Assembly: GCA_002404675.1 (NCBI GenBank)
Contig: DHKE01000037.1
Coordinates: forward strand, 1 to 30,371
Reading direction: 5' to 3'
Source of the DNA: Porphyromonadaceae bacterium UBA4702
GTDB lineage: Bacteria; Bacteroidota; Bacteroidia; Bacteroidales; Muribaculaceae
DNA length: 30,371 nt
Part shown: piece by piece, positions 16,780-25,107 of the stretch
Numbering within the stretch: position 1 is the first letter of the stretch
How the letters are laid out: each line of letters begins with the position of its first letter
Program-made: the position numbers and the translations under genes
Notes under the pieces: generated by a model
What the model saw: the letters and a program-made list of their open reading frames with translations, nothing else
Told to the model about the DNA's origin: nothing
The model's database searches: none

Positions 16780-16792
16780 GCTGTCCTCTGTG

Positions 16793-18217
16793 TCATTTTA
16801 CCAATACCTTTTCCGCCTTGCCGCCGCATACGCGGATGTAGATGCCGCGGCCGAGGTTGTCCTTGTCCGCCTTGCGTCCGTCTATAGTGTAGTATTCAGG
16901 CGCGGCATCAGTTTCGTCCGAAGCTATGTCTTCTATTCCAGCGAGGTCAACGTAGTCGCTGTACACGATTTTGTAGACGTCGCCCCAGTCGCCCTCGGTA
17001 GAGTCCTGTATGGGCGTAAACTCGCGGCGCAGGTATTCTGTCGGGTATCCGTTTGTCGGGTCATAGGCCACATCCCCTGCCACCCAGCTCTCTATCGAGG
17101 CGTGGCCGAAGAACTTGTCGACCTTGGCTTCCGTCAGGTTGTAATACTCGTCATAAGTCTGGGTAACGTTCTGTATCATCTCCGTTGTCTCTTCATAGTA
17201 GGGACGCAAATCCTGAAGCATGACTATCTTCTGCTTGTGCCCGCCGTATGGCAGGTAAGTGTACTCGCTTGTCTGCGTGGTCGGGAACATGCCGGCGTAT
17301 TTGTACTCCAGAGTAGAGGTATAGTCCTCGCCGTCATACGTGACTTGCATCTTCACGTCGGTAATGAGCTTGTCCAGCCCGTTGACAGTGGCAGACTTGA
17401 TTTTGTTGTTGCCTGTCGTGATTTCGTTCAAGCTGATGATCTGGCCGTCCGTCTCAAACCATTCGCAGTCAGAATACACCTCGTCAGCGCTCCACTCGAA
17501 GTCGCCGGTCTCGGCGTTCTGCCCCAATGAACGGGCTTGGATGGTCTTGGGCGTGCGTCCGTCGTATGTCGTGTGTATCTTTTCGACTTCGAGATATTCC
17601 TCGTCATACCATGTTGAGGCAGTCATATCCACGATGTCGCCGTTCTCGTTACGGGTGATGACCTGCTTGTAGGATTGGTCATCCGTGACCCACTCGCCGC
17701 CCAGGTAAGATTCCGACAGCTGCTCTGCAACTGTGTATTTGAGTACAGGGTCGTAAGTTATTCTCTGCCGCTGGTAAGGGCCGAGGTTGTCAGGAGTGTC
17801 ACCGACTGTGATTTCCACGCTCACAGGACGGCCCAGATCATCGTATGTCGTTTTAATCAGGGCAAAGGGCACGATAGTCGTATTTTCCTTCTCCAGGCTC
17901 TCTTGCAATTCGGCAATAGTACGTCCCTCGCTGTCGTATGTGAACGAGTATTTGCCTATGTCACGCCAGGAAATGCCGCTGAACGTCGAGTAAATCGCCG
18001 TGCCGGGCTTCCACCTGTGTTCTGCTCCGTTGCTGCGGGCTGCCTGCGACGGCAGCATGCGAGCCTGAACGCCGACCGCTTCCTTTTGCCGCTCGCGCAG
18101 AGCCGCCGGCACCTTCGAGGCGTAAGGGTTTGCAGTCAGTGCGTACTCGGCAGCATTCAGGGCCGCCGTGCTTGCGGCCAAGGCCGCTGCCAATGCGATG
18201 CTTGTTTTCAGTCTCAT
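16793..18217 (-). CDS. Secreted repeat protein with YD-like repeats and sorting-type C-terminus
   Basis: This protein has 474 residues from the ATG at 18217, chosen because MRLKTSIALAAALAASTAALNAAE is a clean signal peptide; the longer in-frame start (18250) would add 11 residues before it. The body repeats short Tyr/Asp motifs of the form Y(D)xxGR: FTYDSEGRTIAE, TTYDDLGRPVSVEI, RNENGDIVDM and others. This resembles loosely organised YD/Rhs-type beta repeats, but it has no polymorphic toxin core or release motif that I can see. The end, YYTIDGRKAD then GIYIRVCGGKAEKVLVK, is a typical Bacteroidales sorting-like tail. It is 13 bp upstream of the protease gene, so it may be a partner, inhibitor or adhesin delivered with it (inference). 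Confidence 0.85.
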   Translation of the reverse strand: MRLKTSIALAAALAASTAALNAAEYALTANPYASKVPAALRERQKEAVGVQARMLPSQAARSNGAEHRWKPGTAIYSTFSGISWRDIGKYSFTYDSEGRTIAELQESLEKENTTIVPFALIKTTYDDLGRPVSVEITVGDTPDNLGPYQRQRITYDPVLKYTVAEQLSESYLGGEWVTDDQSYKQVITRNENGDIVDMTASTWYDEEYLEVEKIHTTYDGRTPKTIQARSLGQNAETGDFEWSADEVYSDCEWFETDGQIISLNEITTGNNKIKSATVNGLDKLITDVKMQVTYDGEDYTSTLEYKYAGMFPTTQTSEYTYLPYGGHKQKIVMLQDLRPYYEETTEMIQNVTQTYDEYYNLTEAKVDKFFGHASIESWVAGDVAYDPTNGYPTEYLRREFTPIQDSTEGDWGDVYKIVYSDYVDLAGIEDIASDETDAAPEYYTIDGRKADKDNLGRGIYIRVCGGKAEKVLVK

Positions 18218-18248
18218 GGTATATCGTGTTGTTATCAGGGCATTTGAC

Positions 18249-18278
18249 ACCCCAGCGGCGACTCTGCGCCGCCGGGGT
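18249..18278. other. Strong GC-rich hairpin between two secreted-protein genes
   Basis: ACCCCAGCGGCG and CGCCGCCGGGGT pair over 12 positions with one mismatch and a 6-nt loop. The hairpin lies in the 95-bp gap between two minus-strand genes. It may be a terminator for the upstream gene, although no T-tract follows on the minus strand, or a structured leader for the downstream operon. A TAACTTTT at 18289-18296 (minus) could be a -7 box upstream of it, but I found no matching -33 box. Confidence 0.5.
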
Positions 18279-18312
18279 TCTCTTGTTGAAAAGTTATTAT
18301 CAGGACCTGCAG

Positions 18313-20109
18313 TTATTTCACAATTGCCTTGCTTGCCTTGCCGTCAACAACTATGATGTAAAGGCCCGCTGAGGGGAGAGTGTATCCGGATGCCATTCCG
18401 CGGAAAAGCACACGGCCCTGAGTGTCAGCCACACAGAGGTCATGCTCGCCGGGCAGGATGATGTCACGTCCCTGAACGGTCATGTTGCCGTCTGCATTGA
18501 TGTCGTCAACAGCGCTGACCTTTTCGATGATTTCGGGAGTGCCGGACCATGCGCCCTTCCATATATGGTTGACACCGTCAGAGAATTCAAACTCTATGGT
18601 GTATTTGCCGTCACCGTGGTTGGTGACTTTCAGGTCGCCGCCAGTAGACGGAGCATACGTGTGGGGAAGTCCTTCCTCGTCGAAGTCTCCCATGTACCAA
18701 GTGCCCACCAGGAGAGATTCAGTCTTGCGGCCCTTCAGGTATTCGCCCGGCCAGAGATTAGTGGAGCGGGAAGCGGTGTATGTGCCCGTAAGGATGCCTT
18801 TGGCAATGAGGCGGGCTTTGGTCGAAAGCTCAGTCTGCATGCCGTCCTTGCGGTCGCCGGTGGGAAGTATCTTGATGAGCCAAGTCGAAGCCTCGCCGCC
18901 GTAGCCGTAATAGTCAGCGTAATATTCAAATGTAGCCTTTGCATCCGTGAGGTCAAGCACCTTGTTCTCGGTGAGGCCGGAATCCGGCATGCCGTCCAAT
19001 GTCGGGATTTCGCCCTTGTAGTTGAACTTGACAGAGTACTTCTCCGGAGTCATGAACTCAGCGGTTATGGTGCGTTCTTTGCCCTCTCCGGCGATTGTCA
19101 CCGTACCGGATTCGTAAACGCCCCAGTGGACATCCTGAGACTTGCCGATGTACTCAGCGTATGAGCCGGCAGCGTACTCCATGCCCGCAAAAGCGACAAT
19201 CTCGCCCGGGCATATTGTGAAGTCCGCCCCATACTCCGGGGTGACGGCATATGTTCCGTTGGCAATGACTCCGTCTGCGCTGAAAGGCACGTACATCTCC
19301 GTATGGAACTGTGTGCCGGGAAGGTCGCTCATGTCGAAGCCGCCATATTCAGGGTCGTCCTTGGGCAAGTCGCTCAGGAACAGGTTCACCTTCATGGTCT
19401 TGCCCGACTCGTCAAGCCCCTTGTAGTATGCGAACATGTCCTTAATCTTCAGGTCGAGGTTCTTTGTCAGTCTGTTGGTGCCATACATCTGGCTTTGGTC
19501 GTCATACTCCACGAAGCGCGACTTGTACGTCACATGGTGCTTCTTGCCGAGCTCGTCCACGAGTACCAGGTCATAGTTCCAGTACGTGTAACCGTCGGCT
19601 TCGGTAGTGAAAATCTTGAGGTGCCCGTCAGTCACCTTGCGCTCCCACTCATAGTTGCCGTTTCCGTCACGCTGGTATATCATGGCGGAATTTTCGATGA
19701 CCATGTCTCCCTCCTTGTTGCTCATAGTGTAATCGCCGGTAGCGGGCATCGGCTCCTTCTGGTCAACGGGGGCATATTGGAATGTCAGGAACGAGTAGAC
19801 CGTGCTCTCATTCTGGGGCATGCCGTCCGAACCGAGGGCTTTTGTGCCGAGGATTGTCTGGAAGCCTTGTGTGGTGTGGTCCTCTGTGTTCGTGTTCATC
19901 AGAGAGCCGTACCATATAGAGGCACACAACACCGGGATGTTGAGATACTCATAGTCGTATGTCTCGGCTTCGCCCTCCGTACCCTCGGCGGATTGTTGAA
20001 CTGACTGATGCCCACGCGCGAGCATTGCAGGCGTCTCCGCCATGACTGCCGGAGTCCCTACGGCGACTGCACAAGCAATCGCTAATGTTTTGAGAAAATT
20101 TCTTTTCAT
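18313..20109 (-). CDS. Secreted beta-rich protein of unknown function with sorting-type C-terminus
   Basis: This protein has 598 residues from the ATG at 20109, which starts the signal peptide MKRNFLKTLAIACAVAVG; an in-frame ATG 41 codons earlier would put unlikely sequence before it and lie upstream of the predicted promoter. The mature protein is Tyr/Gly/Asp-rich and probably all beta, with motifs that recur through its length (for example ATGDYTMSNKEGDM, IANGTYAVTPEYGADF and YTIEFEFSDGVNHIWKG). These suggest several copies of a lipocalin-like or small beta-barrel unit, but I cannot name a family. The C-terminus has CVADTQGRVLFRG then GLYIIVVDGKASKAIVK, a sorting-like tail. A promoter lies about 65 bp upstream. 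Confidence 0.82.
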   Translation of the reverse strand: MKRNFLKTLAIACAVAVGTPAVMAETPAMLARGHQSVQQSAEGTEGEAETYDYEYLNIPVLCASIWYGSLMNTNTEDHTTQGFQTILGTKALGSDGMPQNESTVYSFLTFQYAPVDQKEPMPATGDYTMSNKEGDMVIENSAMIYQRDGNGNYEWERKVTDGHLKIFTTEADGYTYWNYDLVLVDELGKKHHVTYKSRFVEYDDQSQMYGTNRLTKNLDLKIKDMFAYYKGLDESGKTMKVNLFLSDLPKDDPEYGGFDMSDLPGTQFHTEMYVPFSADGVIANGTYAVTPEYGADFTICPGEIVAFAGMEYAAGSYAEYIGKSQDVHWGVYESGTVTIAGEGKERTITAEFMTPEKYSVKFNYKGEIPTLDGMPDSGLTENKVLDLTDAKATFEYYADYYGYGGEASTWLIKILPTGDRKDGMQTELSTKARLIAKGILTGTYTASRSTNLWPGEYLKGRKTESLLVGTWYMGDFDEEGLPHTYAPSTGGDLKVTNHGDGKYTIEFEFSDGVNHIWKGAWSGTPEIIEKVSAVDDINADGNMTVQGRDIILPGEHDLCVADTQGRVLFRGMASGYTLPSAGLYIIVVDGKASKAIVK

Positions 20110-20174
20110 GTTAGTTTCGTTTTCGCCAGCTGCCGCCAGCTGTTTTGTTATTTGTTGGAAGTTGCAATCGACGC

Positions 20175-20205
20175 CTAAATTACATTCCAATTTGCACACA
20201 GCAAA
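20175..20205 (-). promoter_or_regulatory. Promoter of the 598-residue secreted protein gene
   Basis: On the minus strand, TTTG (20202-20205), a 19-bp spacer and TAATTTAG (20175-20182) fit the Bacteroidetes consensus with one mismatch in the -7 box. The start codon is 65 bp downstream. Confidence 0.5.
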
Positions 20206-20545
20206 AATTTCCGATATTACAAAACTGGGCAATCCGTATTAATTGACTGATACAAATATGATAACATTGCAGGCAACATTTATATGACATCAGCACATAC
20301 CTCATTGATTTACAACACAATTACCCTGTGCCATATATCATTTCAAGCATCAACTGCACTTAAGGCACAATAGCCTGATCATGACCAATGTAACACACGT
20401 TTTCGGAAGACTGTACCTGAACTCATAGCCGAACACCAGGCCGGCAAACGTCCTCCGAGGCTCCGAACAAGCAAGCCCAAGCGAGACCAACGCCGCAAGC
20501 ACAAATGCGGGTACACTGGCCAGCCGCAATTCATAATGAAATATC

Positions 20546-20809
20546 TGGTGTCCGGTAAAAATCTTTCAAGCCCAATAGCCTTTTCTCTTCCTCGGACAGC
20601 CGATATATTGAACGTGTCCAGAGCGTCATTGGGTGATGAAAATTCATTAGAAGAGCCCGAATTGGGCAAATACGGCACCCTTGTCAATGAATGCCACACG
20701 ACAGGAGAACATTTTTAGCGGACGGCCGACACACAACCAATGAAACAGAGGGCTTGTCAATGCATGAACCCCCTCTTGACAGCTGGTTAAACACATTTAC
20801 CGGACACCA
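20546..20809. mobile_element. Possible non-autonomous element or IS remnant bounded by 14-bp inverted repeats
   Basis: TGGTGTCCGGTAAA at 20546-20559 recurs exactly inverted at 20796-20809, giving a 264-bp unit. The inside holds two related CTTGTCAATG segments (near 20680 and 20754) but no transposase. Perfect terminal inverted repeats of this length suggest a MITE or a deleted insertion sequence. I found no clear target-site duplication, and I cannot assign an IS family. Confidence 0.35.
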
Positions 20810-20841
20810 ATAACAATGAAACAATGCTTGCCAAGGGCAAC

Positions 20842-20872
20842 AAAAAAATCGGGCATGCCCGAAGGCACGCCC
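20842..20872 (-). terminator. Intrinsic terminator with UUCG loop
   Basis: Read on the minus strand, GGGCGTGCC, loop TTCG, GGCATGCCC (9 pairs including one G-T), then GATTTTTTTG. It is a textbook rho-independent terminator 65 bp after the stop of the six-repeat surface protein gene. Confidence 0.88.
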
Positions 20873-20937
20873 AATGTGGGAAAAGATGCCGGCAATTTTG
20901 TCAGCAAGTGTCAGATATGGATTGTCAATGGCTGGTG

Positions 20938-22881
20938 TCAGCGAACCACAACCTTGACAGCAGCATCGCCATAGCGAACTACATACATGCCAGGAACGAG
21001 GTACAGTGTGCCACTTGCGGTTATTTCGGCATCATATACCACAGTGCCGGCCATCGTGCATACGGAAACTGCAATAGGCTCATCAGCCTCAACAGAGATG
21101 AAGCCCTTGCCGGCTGAAACGACGGCATTGCCAGCTGCAACTGCTTCCACACCGTTCTGCTTCTTGAGCGTTATCGTGTATTCGAGCCAGTCGCCGAGCT
21201 GCATTCCGTTGATTTCCTGCTTGTCCGGCACCAGTTCGCCGTATGAGGTCTCAAGCATGTACGGGTCTGCGTTCACCTCTGTCAGTTCCATGGAGAACTC
21301 GCCTGTCATTGTAGTTGTCTGCTCAGCCACGACAGCATCGTTCTGCTTCAGCTGAACCTTGGCGCCCTCAAGGCGGTTGTTGCTTTCGTCATAGACTATG
21401 CCGGAAATTATCACCTTGTTCATGCGCATGCGGATGCTTAGAGGCTCGGCAATGCTGCCGTCAGCCACAGTCACCGCTACTGACGTGGGCAAATAGCCTT
21501 CAGCCGAGACACGCACTGTGTACTCGCCGTCAGCCGGCATATCGTCAGGCTGGTCGAAAACCATCTTGAACTCCCCGTATTCGTCAGACACCATACTGTC
21601 TATAACCTCGTCGCCTTTGCACAGCGAGACTTCAGCACCCACGATGCCCTCACCGTTGTTGTACTCGCGGACAGTTCCGTCTATTACAAGGGCTTTCTTG
21701 AGCTTTATGTCAACAGTCAGTGTGCTGCCCATTGAGGGAGTCTCTATCTCGACTTCCTTGGAGATGTAGTCATCAGCTGAAGCGCGGAGCGAGTATTTGG
21801 CTCCTGCGTTTACTGATGTGAGTTCAAAGTTATAGCCCGACCATGAGGAAGAATACACATACTGGCAGTCCTTGCCGTCCTCGCGCACCCATATCTCAAC
21901 GTGGTCGATCACTTCATTTGTCGCCTCGTCGTAGACCTGTCCCTTGATATAGCATTTCTCGGTCTGCAGCATTATCACCTGGTCAATAGCCTTGCCGTCA
22001 GTGAAGTTGACGTCTTTGGAGACAGGGTTGTAACCGGATTTGTATGCAGTGAGGGTGAACGTGCCGTTCAGCTCGCGGCCATCCACAGTTATAGTGAACG
22101 AGCCGTTGTCGGCGGATGTGGCAGTGCCAAGGACAGCTTCGCCCTCAAGGAGCTTAATCTCCGCGCCGCCTACCTTAACCTGGTAATTGTCATACAGCTG
22201 AACCGTTCCGGACACTGACGAAGAGAGCTTGCGGTTCGGGTCTTTCTCAATTATAATATCCTTGCTGAAAGAAGTGGCGGTCAAGTCAAGGGTGATTTCC
22301 TCTGACACAGGAAGATATCCTTCCTTTGATACGGAAATGACATACGGTTCGGCGAGAGCCTCCTCCACTTCAATCTCATAATAGCCGTTCCAGTCGGTCG
22401 TATACGTGCCGACCTCGTTGCCGTTATGCGTGATTGACACTGCGGCATCCTCTATGCCCCTGGTGTCCTCCTCGCCATCAACGGTGACTTTTTCCATAAC
22501 CCAGCCTTTGACAGTGATGGTCGGATTGCCAGTTTGGATTTTTGACAATTCGATGTCAAAAGCAGGGGGCATCCATGAGCTTACGTTTATTGTCTGCGAA
22601 CCGGGTTCGTAACCGTCCGCTGTCACTTCCACGACAAGCTTGCCGCTTGTCACATCCTGACTCAGGGTAATTGTGCAGGCTCCGTCCGCATCAGTCACGC
22701 CTTCGCCAATCAGAGCGTCATTGTAATGTACTTTCACGCTGGCGTTTTCTATGCAAACCCAGGATTGATCCGCGTCACGTACCTCGCCAGTGACCGTAGT
22801 GTGCGCCGCAGCGCTTCCCATGCCAGCGCACAGCAGTGCTACGAGGGACATGAGGAAAGTCAATAGTCTGTTTTTTCTCAT
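20938..22881 (-). CDS. Secreted protein with six carboxypeptidase-regulatory-like beta-sandwich repeats
   Basis: This 647-residue protein has a signal peptide (about 1-26, ending in AHT after AAA) and six tandem domains of about 85-95 residues at roughly 28-114, 121-212, 220-306, 309-396, 397-487 and 488-573. Each opens with a GxVxD-type strand (TVTGEVRDAD, SVSGTVQLYD, YIKGQVYDEA, VIDGTVREYN, IISGIVYDES), has a central TDxxGxxxI turn and ends with a GYxPxS-type stretch. This is the CarboxypepD_reg-like or PEGA-like Ig fold common in Bacteroidetes surface proteins. A sorting-like tail (AVSVCTMAGTVVYDA then GMYVVRYGD) follows. It probably acts as a surface stalk or adhesin. It has its own promoter upstream and terminator downstream. 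Confidence 0.88.
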   Translation of the reverse strand: MRKNRLLTFLMSLVALLCAGMGSAAAHTTVTGEVRDADQSWVCIENASVKVHYNDALIGEGVTDADGACTITLSQDVTSGKLVVEVTADGYEPGSQTINVSSWMPPAFDIELSKIQTGNPTITVKGWVMEKVTVDGEEDTRGIEDAAVSITHNGNEVGTYTTDWNGYYEIEVEEALAEPYVISVSKEGYLPVSEEITLDLTATSFSKDIIIEKDPNRKLSSSVSGTVQLYDNYQVKVGGAEIKLLEGEAVLGTATSADNGSFTITVDGRELNGTFTLTAYKSGYNPVSKDVNFTDGKAIDQVIMLQTEKCYIKGQVYDEATNEVIDHVEIWVREDGKDCQYVYSSSWSGYNFELTSVNAGAKYSLRASADDYISKEVEIETPSMGSTLTVDIKLKKALVIDGTVREYNNGEGIVGAEVSLCKGDEVIDSMVSDEYGEFKMVFDQPDDMPADGEYTVRVSAEGYLPTSVAVTVADGSIAEPLSIRMRMNKVIISGIVYDESNNRLEGAKVQLKQNDAVVAEQTTTMTGEFSMELTEVNADPYMLETSYGELVPDKQEINGMQLGDWLEYTITLKKQNGVEAVAAGNAVVSAGKGFISVEADEPIAVSVCTMAGTVVYDAEITASGTLYLVPGMYVVRYGDAAVKVVVR

Positions 22882-22922
22882 TTTGGTAGTTTTTTAGTTG
22901 TTTGCCGATTGCAACTTTGCGC

Positions 22923-22954
22923 CGAAGTTAAGGTTATCCAGCAACGCCACCAAA
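22923..22954 (-). promoter_or_regulatory. Promoter of the six-repeat surface protein gene
   Basis: On the minus strand, TTTG (22951-22954), a 20-bp spacer and TAACTTCG (22923-22930) match the Bacteroidetes consensus, with one mismatch in the -7 box. The ATG lies about 41 bp downstream. Confidence 0.65.
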
Positions 22955-23105
22955 AAATCACAGATAACAAAGTGATAAAACGCCGCCATCGCATACGGTA
23001 CACGTTGGCCACATACCTATATTACAAAAAGGCAACACTTACTGCTAACATGCGTATTTTCAATCTATTGCAGATTTTATTCCCATTTCACCAAGCCTGT
23101 ATGCT

Positions 23106-24866
23106 CTATGATTTGTATTTGTTCAGGAATTCCTGCAATGATGTTTTTGAACCGGTAAGCCCCAACTTGCTGCGCAGGCGCGTGCGAGCCATTTTAACAG
23201 CTTCGTTGCTCTGCCGCGTGATGTCCGAGATTTGCTTGGTCGACATGTTTTTGGCAACAAGCACACAAATGCGGCTCTCGTTGGGGGTCAGGTTCGGGAA
23301 ATCCTTTATCAGCCGGCGGTACATCTCAGAGTCGAAGTCGGGTATGTATTGCTCGATTTCCCTGGTTGTGCTGTCATTTTGCGTCTCCTTCAGCATACCG
23401 GATATTTCACGCAACTCCGGGGCCAGCTTAGAATTGCGGGTGCGCTCAACGGCCTGGTTGAGGCGTTCCATTGCAGAACCGATTATCTTGCAGCACCGGA
23501 AACAGCGGATTTGCATGACAGAGTTTTCCTCCTTTATCCTGCGGTCAAGACGCGCCTCGACAAGTCGTGCTGTCTTTTTTCGCATCCAGTAAACGGATGC
23601 TACGACAGCAGCTGCCAATAGAAAAACTATGGCCGAAAGAATGACAAAAAGCCTGTTGTCAGCTCTTTCGGAAACGGATTTTTCAATCTCCTCCTCGCTG
23701 AACCTGTTGTGCAAAGCGTACAGCTTCTTAAGGGTCTCGTCCCAGCCTATGCTGTCATAGAGTTTTTTGTAAGCATACAAGTACTTGTAAGACATTTCAT
23801 TGTCTCCGACGCTTTTATACAGTGAAGCGAGGTTCTCATACAGGTTGAGCGTCAAGCCGGGGAACTCCCCCTGCCCATAACAGGCCAGCGCAGACTGGAG
23901 GCTTTCTATTGCTTTAGGGATGCTGTCTTTCTGTATGTATATCTGCGCCTTGACAGTTGCCAAATGCCCTTTCTGTGAAATTGATTTGGTAACCGGTTCA
24001 GCCTTGCGGCAAAACTTCATAGCCGAGGCATAGTCACCTACAGAGGTGTATGCGCCGGCAAGGTTAGCATACAGTGTGCTCAGGGCTTCTGTGTCATTGC
24101 TTTTCTCAGCCTTATCGACAGCCTCATTGAGCAGCTGGATGCTTTTTTTCTTGTCATTTTCCGTGCGGAAGCTCAATGTCGCCTCGTTGTTTATGTTCTG
24201 CGGCAAGTCTTTGCCTGCTGTGTCTTCGTAAGCGATGCGTGTGCTCTCCCGCAGATACCTGTGGGCAAGTTCTTCATCTCCAGCCTTATGGAAAATCACT
24301 CCCATAATCTTGTTGTAATCAATCAGGCTTTCAGCGTCATCCTTTTCTATGCCGAGGCTTGCTCCGTGAACGCTCATCAGGGCAGAGTCGAGCCGTTCAA
24401 GCCGCAGATAGAGTCGGGCATTGCATAACAGCTGTTTAGCCAACGGCTTGCGCATATTGTTGGCTGCGTAGATGCGAGCTGCCGTTTTGCTGAAAGCCAA
24501 TGCTTTGGAATACACCTCCCGGTCGTTTTCATAATAGTCAGCAAGAAACGACGCCATTTCGGCAATAGCCGGATGAGTGGCTGCCGTGTCAGCCTTTGAC
24601 AAAAAGATTTCCGCATATTCAGTTGCCTTGCTCGGCTTCTTGTCCTTGTTTTCCTCGTATAGTTCATACACTGTCATATCGGCGCCCTTTACCTTCGCAA
24701 GGGCTGCATCAGCCTCGGCTGAAGAGGCAGGACTCTCGGATTCCGGGCTGCACGCCGACAGTGTCGCCAGCGCCCCCAGAGCCAAGACAAGGGAAAAGCG
24801 TCTCGCAATCTTGATTACATTGAAGACTATATGTCGAAAACTGCGGATAAATCGGGCCATAGTCAT
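23106..24866 (-). CDS. TPR-TM-LuxR-type HTH regulator with a lipoprotein-like signal
   Basis: This 586-residue protein starts with a signal ending in the lipobox-like LATLSAC (Cys 39). TPR-type helical repeats then fill about residues 60-390 (for example ALSTLYANLAGAYTSVGDYASAMKFCRKAE). A TM helix at 406-428 (LFVILSAIVFLLAAAVVASVYW) is followed by a basic stretch, a coiled-coil segment with an unusual CFRCC cluster near 475, and a C-terminal LuxR-type HTH (about 527-586, LTPNESRICVLVAKNMSTKQISDI). Periplasmic TPR with cytoplasmic HTH is a common Bacteroidetes one-component membrane regulator design. The start could also be the Met two codons later. It sits between surface-protein genes and divergent from the LRR gene, which it may control (inference). 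Confidence 0.88.
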   Translation of the reverse strand: MTMARFIRSFRHIVFNVIKIARRFSLVLALGALATLSACSPESESPASSAEADAALAKVKGADMTVYELYEENKDKKPSKATEYAEIFLSKADTAATHPAIAEMASFLADYYENDREVYSKALAFSKTAARIYAANNMRKPLAKQLLCNARLYLRLERLDSALMSVHGASLGIEKDDAESLIDYNKIMGVIFHKAGDEELAHRYLRESTRIAYEDTAGKDLPQNINNEATLSFRTENDKKKSIQLLNEAVDKAEKSNDTEALSTLYANLAGAYTSVGDYASAMKFCRKAEPVTKSISQKGHLATVKAQIYIQKDSIPKAIESLQSALACYGQGEFPGLTLNLYENLASLYKSVGDNEMSYKYLYAYKKLYDSIGWDETLKKLYALHNRFSEEEIEKSVSERADNRLFVILSAIVFLLAAAVVASVYWMRKKTARLVEARLDRRIKEENSVMQIRCFRCCKIIGSAMERLNQAVERTRNSKLAPELREISGMLKETQNDSTTREIEQYIPDFDSEMYRRLIKDFPNLTPNESRICVLVAKNMSTKQISDITRQSNEAVKMARTRLRSKLGLTGSKTSLQEFLNKYKS

Positions 24867-25058
24867 TGCAGATATAGTTTGCCTTACGCAAAATTAAGAA
24901 AACGCCTCCACATTCGCAACACAAAGAGCCTCAAATCAACATTAAACAGTTCCAAAAGGGCGACAGTACACCAACGCGCTTCCCTTAGGCTTCGGCACAC
25001 TCCCTTTCATACACATCACATTCATGCCGCTAAATCACGACACAAAAACAGGCTTGTA

Positions 25059-25090
25059 CTTGCGGCGCATTGATTTTTTATCTAACTTCG
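25059..25090 (+). promoter_or_regulatory. Promoter of the BspA-like LRR gene
   Basis: CTTG (25059-25062), a 20-bp spacer and TAACTTCG (25083-25090) fit the Bacteroidetes consensus with one mismatch in each box. The predicted transcript would start about 10 nt before the ATG at 25108, which supports that start over the longer frame opening at 25024. Confidence 0.6.
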
Positions 25091-25107
25091 CAAAAAAACA
25101 GGATACT

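Larger units (their letters stand above)
20110..20937. other. 828-bp gene-free stretch with promoter, IS-like remnant and terminator
   Basis: From right to left this stretch holds the intrinsic terminator of the gene ending at 20938 (20842-20872), a 264-bp segment bounded by perfect 14-bp inverted repeats (20546-20809), and the promoter of the next gene (20175-20205). Short open frames on both strands between about 20350 and 20720 show no recognisable family or signal and are probably decayed or non-coding. Confidence 0.6.

Noticed and set aside
16793..18217. Rhs/polymorphic toxin
   Set aside because: Repeats are loose, there is no Rhs core signature or toxin tip, no immunity gene follows, and the end is a sorting-type tail.
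17675..18247. 190-residue plus-strand open frame
   Set aside because: Antisense to the signal-peptide end of the YD-like protein gene; no features of its own.
20379..20718. Short open frames on both strands (106 residues minus, 60 residues plus)
   Set aside because: No signal, family or promoter; one runs across the 14-bp terminal repeat. Probably non-coding or decayed element sequence.
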